DNA from: UBA1067 sp050874585
Lineage (GTDB): Bacteria > Verrucomicrobiota > Kiritimatiellia > RFP12 > UBA1067
Assembly: GCA_050874585.1 (NCBI GenBank)
Contig: JBNMKZ010000056.1
Coordinates: 1 to 16,437, forward strand
DNA: 16,437 bases
Reading direction: 5' to 3'
The stretch's first letter is position 1. Every line of letters starts with the position of its first letter. The notes beneath the pieces were generated by a model, which was not told where the DNA came from, ran no database searches, and saw only the letters and a program-made list of their open reading frames with translations. The position numbers and the translations under genes were made by a program. Below, in pieces: positions 7,751 to 14,241 of this stretch.

Positions 7751-7897
7751 TATTTGTTCGGTTTTGTTGGTTTATTGGTTATTTTAGAAGACGCTCCGCG
7801 TCAGGTTGCCGCGCTTCAGGGGGCTTGGACGGGTGGCTACTGCCTGTGTGCGGTTTTAACCTCGAACAAAATCGCGTCAGCGCAGAATGCGAAAATA

Positions 7898-7906
7898 TGG
7901 TAAAAT
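7898..7906 (+). promoter_or_regulatory. Promoter of tig-clpP-clpX
   Basis: TG-G-TAAAAT has TG at 7898-7899 and the hexamer at 7901-7906. Start near 7913 would leave a leader of about 33 nt containing the ribosome site AGGAG (7929-7933), 12 nt before the ATG at 7946. It shares the ATGGTA-AAT form of the leaderless promoters but is set further back and has a real ribosome site. The roughly 145 nt between it and the divergent beta-helix promoter holds T-rich sequence at 7751-7785 and no recognisable operator. Confidence 0.5.
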
Positions 7907-7945
7907 ATGCCGCTACTGACATTTTAACAGGAGAATAGAAGAACT

Positions 7946-9130
7946 ATGAAGACCGAAACGAAGAATTTGGACAAGTGCCGCGTGCAGCTGACTGTGACGC
8001 TCGATGCTGATGAGGCGAAGGCCTGTGTGAAGGAAGTTGAGAAGGGTTTCCTCCGCGAGGCGCGTCTTCCGGGCTTCCGTCCGGGCAAGGCCCCCATTGA
8101 ACTCGTTCGCAAGGAGTTCGCCGATCAGATGAAGACTGAGATCGAGCGGACGGCATTCCGCAAGTATTATGAAGAGGCGGTTAAGGCCGAGAAGATTGAC
8201 GAGGTCGCCATTGCCGAACTGCCCGAGCTGAAGTGCAATAACGAGGGTGGCAATTTCACGGTCGTCGTCGAGATTCCCCCGAAGTTCAAGCTGCCGACCT
8301 ACAAGGGGCTGAAGATTTCCGAGAAGGATACGACGGTGGACGATGCGACGGTCGCCAAGCAGGTCGAGAACCTGCGCGCCGCTTATGCGAAGTTTGAGGA
8401 TGCCAAGGATGGCGAAGCCATTGCCGACGGGGACTTCGTGCAGATTGACTATACGGGCACGGTCGACGGCAAGGCCATTGCCGAGATCGCCCCTGAGGCG
8501 AAGGTGCTTGCGACTGGGACCGGCTTCTGGACCCAGGTCGAGGAAGGTCGCTTCATCCCTGAAGTCCTTGAGGCTCTCAAGGGCATGAAGGCTGGTGAGA
8601 CGAAGGCCGACATCAAGGTCGCCTTTGACAAGGAAGCCGCGCCGGAACAGCTGAAGGGCAAGAAGGCTCTCTATACGCTGACGGTGAAGGGCTTCCGCCG
8701 TCGCATTCTGCCGACGGATGCGGAGTTCATCGAGAAGGCGAAGGCGGAATCGATGGAGAAGTTCACGGCGGACATCCGCCAGCACCTGGAGAAGCAGGCG
8801 ATTGAGCAGGAGACGGCTCGCCGCGAGAATGAGGCCGTGGAACTCCTGATGAAGAAGGTGGACTTCGATGTCCCGGGAAGCCAGGTTCGCCGTGCGACCG
8901 ACAACTACTTGAACGATCTCGCTCAGCGTGCTCAGTATGCCGGCCTGACCGCCGACTATTTCGAGAAGAATCGCGACAAGATTCTGAAGGATGCGGAAGA
9001 GACGGCGACGCGCCAGGTCCGCCTCTGGTATGTGCTTGAGGGTATTGCCAAGGAGGAGAAGATCGAGGCGAAGCCCGAGGAGCTCGGCCGCAAGGTCATC
9101 GAGTTCGTGGTCGCCAACGCGAAGAAGTAA
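7946..9130 (+). CDS. tig: Trigger factor, ribosome-bound chaperone and prolyl isomerase
   Basis: The 394-residue protein has the usual three parts. The N-terminal ribosome-binding domain carries GFRPGKAP (43-50), the trigger-factor signature. The FKBP-type prolyl isomerase domain (about 155-250) starts at DGDFVQIDYTGTVDGKAI. The helical C-terminal substrate-holding region runs to residue 394 (RRILPTDAEFIEKAKAESMEKFTADIRQHLEKQAIEQE and on). It is slightly shorter than the roughly 430 of the E. coli protein, mainly at the C-terminus. Lys-rich codons and the strong AAG/GAG bias contrast with neighbouring genes and fit high expression. It opens the tig-clpP-clpX run found in many bacteria; clpP begins 5 nt after its stop. 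Confidence 0.97.
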   Translation: MKTETKNLDKCRVQLTVTLDADEAKACVKEVEKGFLREARLPGFRPGKAPIELVRKEFADQMKTEIERTAFRKYYEEAVKAEKIDEVAIAELPELKCNNEGGNFTVVVEIPPKFKLPTYKGLKISEKDTTVDDATVAKQVENLRAAYAKFEDAKDGEAIADGDFVQIDYTGTVDGKAIAEIAPEAKVLATGTGFWTQVEEGRFIPEVLEALKGMKAGETKADIKVAFDKEAAPEQLKGKKALYTLTVKGFRRRILPTDAEFIEKAKAESMEKFTADIRQHLEKQAIEQETARRENEAVELLMKKVDFDVPGSQVRRATDNYLNDLAQRAQYAGLTADYFEKNRDKILKDAEETATRQVRLWYVLEGIAKEEKIEAKPEELGRKVIEFVVANAKK

Positions 9131-9135
9131 GAGAT

Positions 9136-9720
9136 ATGGCCAAAAGCTACATGATTCCCTATGTCGTCGAGCAGACGGGGAAGGGCGAGCGGACGTACGA
9201 CATCTACTCGCGCCTTCTCCTCGACCGCATCGTCTTCATCTCCGGCGAGGTGAACGATGAGATGGCCAATGCCATCTGTGCGCAGTTGCTCTTTCTTCAG
9301 GCGCAGGATCCGAAGAAGGAAATCAGCGTGTACGTCAACTCGCCCGGAGGGAGCGTCACGGCGGGGCTCGCCATTTACGATACGATGCAGTTCGTCAAGT
9401 GCCCCGTGGCAACCTATTGCATTGGCCAGGCGGCTTCCATGGGAGCCGTGCTGCTGACGGCCGGCACGAAGGGCCGTCGCCACGCCCTGCCCAATTCGCG
9501 CATCATGATCCACCAGCCGTGGGGTGGTGCCGAGGGAAAGGCGAGCGACATCGAAATTACCGCGCGTGAGATTCTTCGCCTGAAGGAAATCCTGAACGGC
9601 ATTCTCGCGAAGCACTCCGGGAAGAAACTGGAGGATGTGGTAAAGGATACCGACCGTGACCATTTCATGTCCGCCGAGGAGGCCAAGGACTGGGGACTTA
9701 TCGATAAGGTTATCGCGTAA
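9136..9720 (+). CDS. clpP: ATP-dependent Clp protease proteolytic subunit
   Basis: The 194-residue serine peptidase forms the barrel-shaped proteolytic chamber served by ClpX. The catalytic triad is complete: Ser101 in GQAASMGAV, His126 in RIMIHQP and Asp175 in DTDRDHFM. YVNSPGGSVTAGLAIYDTM (66-84) is the family oxyanion/GG region. The N-terminal PYVVEQTGKGERTYDIYSRLL matches mature-type ClpP with only a few residues of propeptide. It lies 5 nt after tig and runs directly into clpX: the TAA (9718-9720) is followed at once by the clpX ATG, implying coupled translation and matched dosage of the two subunits. Confidence 0.98.
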   Translation: MAKSYMIPYVVEQTGKGERTYDIYSRLLLDRIVFISGEVNDEMANAICAQLLFLQAQDPKKEISVYVNSPGGSVTAGLAIYDTMQFVKCPVATYCIGQAASMGAVLLTAGTKGRRHALPNSRIMIHQPWGGAEGKASDIEITAREILRLKEILNGILAKHSGKKLEDVVKDTDRDHFMSAEEAKDWGLIDKVIA

Positions 9721-10932
9721 ATGAAGAAACAGGCCGAGGAACTCTTCTGCTCATTCTGCGGGCGCAGTTCAAAGGAAGTCCCGATTATTCCGGGGCCGGA
9801 TGCCAATATTTGTGCCGATTGCGTGAAGCATGCGAATGACTTGATCTCTCGTGCCGAGAAGAAGGCGACGAAGGCCCCGCCCTTGCCGCCGACACCGACG
9901 CCACGGGCGATTAAGGAGTTTCTCGATCAGTTTGTCATCGGCCATGATGAGACGAAGAAGATTCTCTCGGTGGCCGTGCATAACCACTATCGTCGGCTTG
10001 AGGCCGCCGCGAATGGCGGTAAGGATGACGACGGTGTCGAGATTGAGAAGTCCAACATCCTCCTTATCGGCCCGACGGGGACAGGTAAGACGCTACTGGC
10101 GCGGACGCTTGCGAAGATTCTGGGCGTTCCGTTCGCCATTGGCGATGCGACCGTTCTCACGCAGGCCGGTTACGTGGGCGAGGATGTCGAGAACCTTGTG
10201 CGCTATCTTCTGCAGAATGCGGATGGAAATGTCGAACTCGCCAAGCGCGGCATCATCTATGTGGATGAGATTGACAAGATTGCCTCGAAGACGGACAACG
10301 TGTCGATTACGCGTGATGTGAGCGGTGAGGGCGTTCAGCAGGCCCTGCTGAAAATTCTTGAGGGAACGGTCTGCCGCATTCCCCCGAAGGGTGGGCGCAA
10401 GCATCCCGATCAGGAGTACATTGAGGTCGATACGTCCAACATCCTCTTCATCTGTGGCGGTGCCTTCGTGGGGCTTGATCGGATCGTTGGTGAACGGACG
10501 GGAAAGCGTCAGATTGGCTTCGTCGAGGGAGCGGACTCCTCTCATTCGGAAACGACGCGAGAGGGTGCACCGCTTGATGTTCGCCCAGAGGATTTGGTGA
10601 AGTTCGGGATGATTCCCGAATTCACGGGGCGTTTGCCCGTTATCACGACGATGAACGAGTTGTCCGAGGACGACTTGGTTCGTGTGCTGACGGAGCCGAA
10701 GAACTCGCTTGTCAAGCAGTATCGGAAACTGCTGGCGATGGATGGCGTTGACCTTGAGTTCGAGCCGGCGGCCCTTCGCGAACTTGCGAAGATGGCGCTT
10801 GCCCGAAAGACGGGTGCACGCGGGTTGCGGGCAGAGATGGAGCGGTTGATGACCGACATCATGTACGAGGCTCCGGGCAACAACAAGATGAAAAAGGTCG
10901 TTATCACGGCCGAAATGGTCAAGTCAAGGTAG
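9721..10932 (+). CDS. clpX: ATP-dependent Clp protease ATP-binding subunit ClpX
   Basis: The 403-residue AAA+ unfoldase feeds substrates into ClpP. The N-terminal zinc-binding domain has CxxC pairs at Cys10/Cys13 and Cys31/Cys34 (17 residues between the pairs). Then come Walker A GPTGTGKT (117-124), the pore loop GYVG (150-153), Walker B IIYVDEID (about 178-185), the RKH loop in GGRKHPDQEY, and the IGF loop in RQIGFVEG that docks into ClpP. The sensor-2 arginine lies in KTGARGLRAEME near the C-terminus. All functional motifs are present. There is no gap between the clpP stop and this start. No lon gene follows, unlike the common tig-clpP-clpX-lon order. Confidence 0.98.
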   Translation: MKKQAEELFCSFCGRSSKEVPIIPGPDANICADCVKHANDLISRAEKKATKAPPLPPTPTPRAIKEFLDQFVIGHDETKKILSVAVHNHYRRLEAAANGGKDDDGVEIEKSNILLIGPTGTGKTLLARTLAKILGVPFAIGDATVLTQAGYVGEDVENLVRYLLQNADGNVELAKRGIIYVDEIDKIASKTDNVSITRDVSGEGVQQALLKILEGTVCRIPPKGGRKHPDQEYIEVDTSNILFICGGAFVGLDRIVGERTGKRQIGFVEGADSSHSETTREGAPLDVRPEDLVKFGMIPEFTGRLPVITTMNELSEDDLVRVLTEPKNSLVKQYRKLLAMDGVDLEFEPAALRELAKMALARKTGARGLRAEMERLMTDIMYEAPGNNKMKKVVITAEMVKSR

Positions 10933-10968
10933 CCTCCCTTCCGGCAACGGACAACGATTGTTTGCCTG

Positions 10969-10999
10969 TCTCGTGGGGGGAGTCAATCGCCCCACGAGA
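10969..10999 (+). terminator. Hairpin between clpX and the YoaK-like gene
   Basis: A perfect 10-bp stem, TCTCGTGGGG (10969-10978) with CCCCACGAGA (10990-10999), has an 11-nt loop and is followed by TTTGTTTG. This is a plausible intrinsic terminator for tig-clpP-clpX. It ends only about 6 nt before the ribosome site TGAGGA (11006-11011) of the next gene, so it could also work as an attenuator or translation-control hairpin for that gene. No -10 element is evident between clpX and the next start. Confidence 0.65.
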
Positions 11000-11016
11000 T
11001 TTGTTTGAGGATAGCA

Positions 11017-11751
11017 ATGGTGAAAGAGAATACCTATCTGAATGAGGAGCGGCTGACGGCCGCCTGCGTCTTGAGCCTCGTTGGTGGGTTCACGGATGTC
11101 TACTCCTACCTCTGCCGCGGACATGTCTTCGCGAATGCGGTCACGGGCAATATGGTCCTTCTGGGCTTGAATGTCTCGCAGGGAGATTGGATGGAGTGCG
11201 GCAAATACCTTCTTGCCATCATTGCCTATGGATGCGGTGTCTTCGCGGCAGACATGATTCACGCGAAGGTGGAGCATCATCGTCTGCTGAGTTGGCATCA
11301 GGCCGTCCTTTCTGTTGAGATAGCCTTTCTGTCCATTGCCGTGATTGTGCCCTGCGGGGTGGCGGATTTCATCGTTGATGCGCTGATTGCCTTCGTGTGC
11401 GCCCTTCAGGTGCAGACATTCCGCCGCGTGAGGGGATTGCCTTTCGCCTCCACCATGTGTACGGGCAACCTGCGGAGCGGTTCGGATGCACTTTTCAACG
11501 GTCTTCGCGGTGCGGACGCGACGGGCCTTCGCAAGGCGCGGCACTATTTCGCTGTCATCGGGATGTTTATTCTGGGGGCTGTCGTGGGGGCTGTTCTTCT
11601 GAAGACATTGGGCCCGCGCTCATTTGCCTTGGCCCCGATTGCGCTGGTATTCGTCTTTGCCCTGCTGGCGGGTAAGCGCCAGCTCGTGCACCTGCGCCGC
11701 CTGGGTCGGTTGGTCAGAGGACGGCGGAAGATGCATCCACGGCATCGCTGA
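11017..11751 (+). CDS. YoaK/DUF1275-family membrane protein
   Basis: The 244-residue protein has about six hydrophobic segments and the DUF1275 N-terminal signature: SLVGGFTDVYSYLCRGHVFANAVTGNMVLLGL, then ALQVQTFRRVRGLPFASTMCTGNLRS in the middle. Function is unknown in this family; members sit in the inner membrane. The start ATG 11017 has TGAGGA 5 nt upstream; an in-frame TTG at 11005 was not preferred because it overlaps that ribosome site. The C-terminal tail is strongly basic (RQLVHLRRLGRLVRGRRKMHPRHR), fitting a cytoplasmic end. It sits behind the hairpin that follows clpX and before a long non-coding repeat region. Confidence 0.9.
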   Translation: MVKENTYLNEERLTAACVLSLVGGFTDVYSYLCRGHVFANAVTGNMVLLGLNVSQGDWMECGKYLLAIIAYGCGVFAADMIHAKVEHHRLLSWHQAVLSVEIAFLSIAVIVPCGVADFIVDALIAFVCALQVQTFRRVRGLPFASTMCTGNLRSGSDALFNGLRGADATGLRKARHYFAVIGMFILGAVVGAVLLKTLGPRSFALAPIALVFVFALLAGKRQLVHLRRLGRLVRGRRKMHPRHR

Positions 11752-11770
11752 ACCCCTTTAATGCGGGTTC
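11750..11770 (+). terminator. Probable terminator of the YoaK-like gene
   Basis: GAACCC (11750-11755) pairs with GGGTTC (11765-11770) around a 9-nt loop, overlapping the stop codon. A T-rich run (TTGATGGCTTCCTCTTTGTC) follows. The stem is only 6 bp, so it would be a modest terminator. Confidence 0.4.
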
Positions 11771-11966
11771 TTGATGGCTTCCTCTTTGTCTCTTCGTGAG
11801 GGTTCATTTGCTGGTTTGTAAGGAGGTGTCGCTCGCCTCGGCGTGGGCGTAGATGTACTCAGGCACGGAACGGCCTCGCGGATCATCATCCACGCGTCGA
11901 CAGAGAACGAAGGAGTCCCAGCGTGGCGTGCCTGAAGAGAACGGGTTGGCAGGAGCAAGGGAAGCG

Positions 11967-12163
11967 TCCGGGATGCGCAACCCAACGGGTCTAGCTTGCG
12001 CAACCGAAGGGGTCTGGGATGCGCAACCTAAAGGGAAAGGACTAAGGAGGTTTCTTCAAAGGACTAAGGTGCTTTGATCAAACCTCCTTAGGGGTTTGTG
12101 CAAAGCACTAAGGTGCTTTCCCGTTCTCCTGCTTGTCTCCACCCGTGGAGACAAGCCTCTCCA
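11967..12163 (+). repeat. Mirror-linker repeat array A (about 22-nt period)
   Basis: Three 19-nt modules sharing TGCGCAACC (TGCGCAA at 11974, 11997, 12020) come first, each followed by a 4-nt linker: CGGG (11986), GGGG (12009), AGGG (12032). Then four 18-nt modules of the form AAA-N12-TTT: AAAGGACTAAGGAGGTTT (12036), AAAGGACTAAGGTGCTTT (12058), AAACCTCCTTAGGGGTTT (12080) and AAAGCACTAAGGTGCTTT (12102), with linkers CTTC, GATC and GTGC. Two more 18-nt modules, TTCTCCTGCTTGTCTCCA (12124) and TGGAGACAAGCCTCTCCA (12146), are each preceded by CCCG. Linkers thus go from NGGG to CCCG, the reverse complement of CGGG. The third AAA-TTT module is in inverted orientation; the fourth is a palindrome with 7-nt arms. 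No protein gene is associated. Function unknown. Confidence 0.85.
12131..12156 (+). repeat. Long near-perfect palindrome closing array A
   Basis: GCTTGTCTCCAC (12131-12142) and GTGGAGACAAGC (12145-12156) form a perfect 12-bp stem around CC. The centre coincides with the centre of the CCCG linker, so the hairpin is formed by the facing halves of the last two modules. No T run follows, so an intrinsic terminator is unlikely unless transcription comes from elsewhere. Confidence 0.8.
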
Positions 12164-12439
12164 CTCTCTGTAATCGTCAAAAACCCCGTTTGTGATGAGC
12201 ATTTCCGCATCGTTTCAAGCCGCCGCGAGAGCGTGCACTCGCGCGAACGGGCGCAGGGAGATGCGCAGGCCCCGCCTGACATGTCCGCTCCACGCCGCCG
12301 TCAGGATTCTGCGCTTCCCGGTCGGTCGGCCTGTGCCCGGGGGATAAACGGGGTGTAAACAGGGACGGCTCGTCTTCGTTGACAGTGTTCATTCTTATGG
12401 CAAACTGCGAGGGGCGTATAAGTGTGCGGAATCACGAAC

Positions 12440-12466
12440 GGAAAATTGTAAATCTAATGGGTCAGC
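12440..12466 (+). repeat. Left inverted repeat flanking array B
   Basis: GGAAAATTGTAAA (12440-12452), TCT, then AATGG-G-TCAGC (12456-12466). It matches the reverse complement of 13148-13175 at 23 of 27 positions with a 1-nt gap. The pair encloses about 736 bp holding array B. No transposase and no clear target duplication is seen next to it. Confidence 0.7.
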
Positions 12467-12606
12467 AAAGCGAAAAGGATGATGACAGGAAAGAAGGACG
12501 GGAAGAAGGCATTGGAAAGGGAACGCCCACGGCACCCGGAAATCGTGTACAAGGGAAGCCTCCAAGAAACCACACACACGAAAGGCGGATGCCGTGAGCA
12601 CGAGAA

Positions 12607-12615
12607 AGTATACCA
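12607..12615 (-). promoter_or_regulatory. Possible minus-strand extended -10
   Basis: On the minus strand, TG-G-TATACT occupies 12615 to 12607, identical to the core of the beta-helix gene promoter. It points away from array B, toward the left inverted repeat. A GTG follows after 5 nt (12601-12599), opening a 68-codon frame ending at 12395 with no recognisable features. Upstream of it on that strand lies a hairpin, CCGTGG/CCACGG (12620-12636). It may drive a small RNA or nothing at all. Confidence 0.25.
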
Positions 12616-12710
12616 TTTTCCGTGGCTCATCCACGGCCGCGGCGCGGCAAAGTGCAGGAGCGCGGCAAAACGTCCACAGGACCTGACGCGATCCTGCTCA
12701 TCAGACGAGC

Positions 12711-13058
12711 GAGTCCTACTCATGAATGAGGGCCATTCCTCTCATGCAAAAGGGCAAGACATGTCATCAACAAGGGTCAACCATGACACAACGAAGGGCG
12801 GAGGTGTACAGGACAAAGGGAAAGTACCATGCTACTTTTGATAAAGCACCATGCTGGTTTGTCCAAACCACCATGCTACTTTTCACAAACCAGCATGGTG
12901 GTTTCCGCTTATCATAAGATCCCTGACCCTTCTTCATGAGATGCACGACCCTTGTTCATGAGATGTCCGGCCCTTGTTGATGACATGACTTGCCCTTGAT
13001 TAAGGCACGGCTTGAACATGCTCAAGGGCGGAATCGCCTTTGAGCATGGGAGGATTTG
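12711..13058 (+). repeat. Mirror-linker repeat array B (22-nt period)
   Basis: Sixteen 18-nt modules are held in one 22-nt register. Left linkers are AGGG at 12729, 12751, 12773, 12795 and 12817. Four AAA-N12-TTT modules follow: AAAGTACCATGCTACTTT (12821), AAAGCACCATGCTGGTTT (12843), AAACCACCATGCTACTTT (12865) and AAACCAGCATGGTGGTTT (12887), with linkers TGAT, GTCC and TCAC. After CCGC (12905), right linkers are CCCT at 12927, 12949, 12971 and 12993, the reverse complement of AGGG and exactly in phase; later linkers decay (AACA 13015, CCTT 13037). Module 12755 and the reverse complement of module 12975 agree at 17 of 18 bases, as do 12843 and the reverse complement of 12887. CATG recurs at least 13 times. 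Weaker units may extend left to about 12667. Not coding, as 22 is not a multiple of three. Confidence 0.85.
13017..13048 (+). repeat. Long hairpin closing array B
   Basis: CATGCTCAAGGGCG (13017-13030) pairs with CGCCTTTGAGCATG (13035-13048) around GAAT: 13 Watson-Crick pairs and one G-T wobble. It occupies the last two modules of array B, as the palindrome at 12131-12156 occupies the last two of array A. The downstream GGAGGATTTGG is not a typical terminator tail. Confidence 0.8.
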
Positions 13059-13147
13059 GCCTCACTTCTTAGGAATGCCGCGGTCTGTCCTTCGGGCAAG
13101 CCCGCTCATGCCCCCCTACCGTCCCCGTCCTGGTTCAACAATTTTCC

Positions 13148-13175
13148 GCTGATCCATTCGGTTTTACAATTTTCC
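13148..13175 (+). repeat. Right inverted repeat flanking array B
   Basis: This is the partner of 12440-12466 in inverted orientation. The decamer ACAATTTTCC occurs twice here, at 13138-13147 and 13166-13175, 28 nt apart. A related same-strand stretch, ATTTTCCGTGGCTCATCC, begins at 12616, so this end motif exists in about three versions in the region. It ends about 30 nt before the promoter of the exchanger gene. Confidence 0.65.
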
Positions 13176-13203
13176 ACGGATTCTACACAAGCGTCCGTTC
13201 GTA

Positions 13204-13212
13204 TGGTATAAT
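13204..13212 (+). promoter_or_regulatory. Extended -10 promoter giving a leaderless mRNA (exchanger operon)
   Basis: TG-G-TATAAT (13204-13212) ends 6 nt before ATG 13219, with no ribosome site. TACACA (13184-13189) is a 4-of-6 match to -35 at 17 bp. The hexamer lies inside a perfect dyad, TGGTAT-A-ATACCA (13204-13216), which might be an operator or chance. It would drive the exchanger, cmk and the permease together. Confidence 0.65.
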
Positions 13213-13218
13213 ACCAAT

Positions 13219-14241
13219 ATGTATTCCGATATCCCAGTTTGGCTCTCGATTGTCTTTGTCGTTGGTGGGCTTGTTGCACTTGCCTGGTCAAGCGACCTCT
13301 TTGTTGACGGGGCTTCGCTGGTGGCGCGGACGCTTGGTATTTCGCCCTTCATCATCGGGATGGTGATTATCGGGTTTGGGACGAGCGCACCGGAGTTGTG
13401 CGTGAGTGCTATGGCGGGACTATCGCATCACTCGGATCTTTCATTGGGCAATGCCTATGGTAGTTGTATATTCAATATTGCTGGTATTCTTGGTGTCGCC
13501 GCGTTGATTCGTCCAATTATCGTCAAACCATCGGCGGTCTTTGTGGCAAGTCCTGCGCTTGTGGCCATTTCGTGCCTTTCCCTTTGGTTGTTGCGCGATG
13601 GGCAGTGCTCGCGGCTGAACGCCTACATTCTTTTGGCGGTCTTTCTTGTCCTGTTGCCGATTTACTGCTGGTATGATCAGCGTGACAAGAAGTCCGAAAC
13701 GGGTGAACAGAAGGTGTCCGCTGACCAGTCGGGCGATGGGGGGGCAACGCCGACTTCGCGGCGGCTGGCACTGGCCGTGGTGAAGCTTGTCGTCGGGCTT
13801 GTCGTCCTGATAGGCTCGTCGCATTACCTTGTCTGGGGCGCGGTGGATGTTGCGCGGAGCCTTGGGGTCAGCGAACTGATGATTGGACTGACGATTATCG
13901 CCATGGGCACGTCCCTCCCAGAACTGGCGAGTGCGATTGCCTCCGCTCGGCGTGGGGAGCATGAATTCGTGCTGGGCAACATCATCGGCTCGAACTTCTT
14001 CAATACGCTCGCCGTTGTTGGCATTGCGGCCGGTATCTCGCCAATTGAGCGGTTCTCACCGTATGTGCTGACGCGGGACTTGCCGACGATGATTGCCGCT
14101 TCACTCTCGATTTCCATTTTCGGCCTGAACATTCGCAAGCCGCGTGAAAATGGAGCGGTGACGCGCTGGGAGGGCGTTCTTTGGATTTTGTTGTTTGTGA
14201 TGTATACAATTCTTGTTATCTATCAGGAATCTCCTAAATGA
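13219..14241 (+). CDS. Calcium/sodium antiporter of the CaCA family (YrbG-like)
   Basis: The 340-residue inner-membrane exchanger has two inverted halves. Alpha-1 contains GFGTSAPELCVS (52-63) and GNAYGSCIFNI (78-88). Alpha-2 contains AMGTSLPELASAI (228-240) and GNIIGSNFFNT (253-263). The conserved GTSxPE acidic residues, Glu59 and Glu235, that coordinate the cation are both present. A hydrophilic cytoplasmic loop (about 152-180, DQRDKKSETGEQK) separates the halves, as usual. Ion specificity, Na+/Ca2+ or other, cannot be read from sequence. The start ATG 13219 has no ribosome site and sits 6 nt after the -10. The gene overlaps cmk by 4 nt (ATGA). Confidence 0.93.
   Translation: MYSDIPVWLSIVFVVGGLVALAWSSDLFVDGASLVARTLGISPFIIGMVIIGFGTSAPELCVSAMAGLSHHSDLSLGNAYGSCIFNIAGILGVAALIRPIIVKPSAVFVASPALVAISCLSLWLLRDGQCSRLNAYILLAVFLVLLPIYCWYDQRDKKSETGEQKVSADQSGDGGATPTSRRLALAVVKLVVGLVVLIGSSHYLVWGAVDVARSLGVSELMIGLTIIAMGTSLPELASAIASARRGEHEFVLGNIIGSNFFNTLAVVGIAAGISPIERFSPYVLTRDLPTMIAASLSISIFGLNIRKPRENGAVTRWEGVLWILLFVMYTILVIYQESPK

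Larger units (their letters stand above)
11752..13203 (+). other. 1.45-kb non-coding repeat-rich region
   Basis: No convincing gene is present; open frames here are short, unlike known proteins, and run across repeats whose period (22 nt) is not a multiple of three. Contents in order: a weak terminator; plain sequence to about 11966; repeat array A (11967-12163); a GC-rich stretch with hairpins such as CGCGAG (12224-12229) with CTCGCG (12238-12243) and a short repeat near 12343-12362 (ATAAACGGGG, TGTAAACAGGG); the left inverted repeat (12440-12466); a purine-rich tract (about 12467-12535); a minus-strand promoter-like site at 12607-12615; array B (12711-13058); the right inverted repeat (13148-13175). 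The promoter of the exchanger gene closes the region. Confidence 0.75.

Noticed and set aside
12479..12841. 120-codon plus-strand frame, and an 89-codon minus-strand frame at 12454-12723
   Set aside because: They run over the 22-nt array, whose period is not a multiple of three, and have skewed composition without any domain or good ribosome site context.
12711..13058. CRISPR array
   Set aside because: The constant part is only 4 nt, the unit is 22 nt, the orientation flips in the middle, and no cas gene is nearby.
12711..13058. Plasmid-type iteron origin
   Set aside because: The period would fit iterons, but iterons are near-identical direct repeats with a Rep gene beside them; here modules vary, orientation flips and no Rep gene or DnaA-type context is seen.
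13131..13147. TGGTTCAACAA as a tRNA T-loop
   Set aside because: The flanking bases do not form T-arm, anticodon or acceptor stems.
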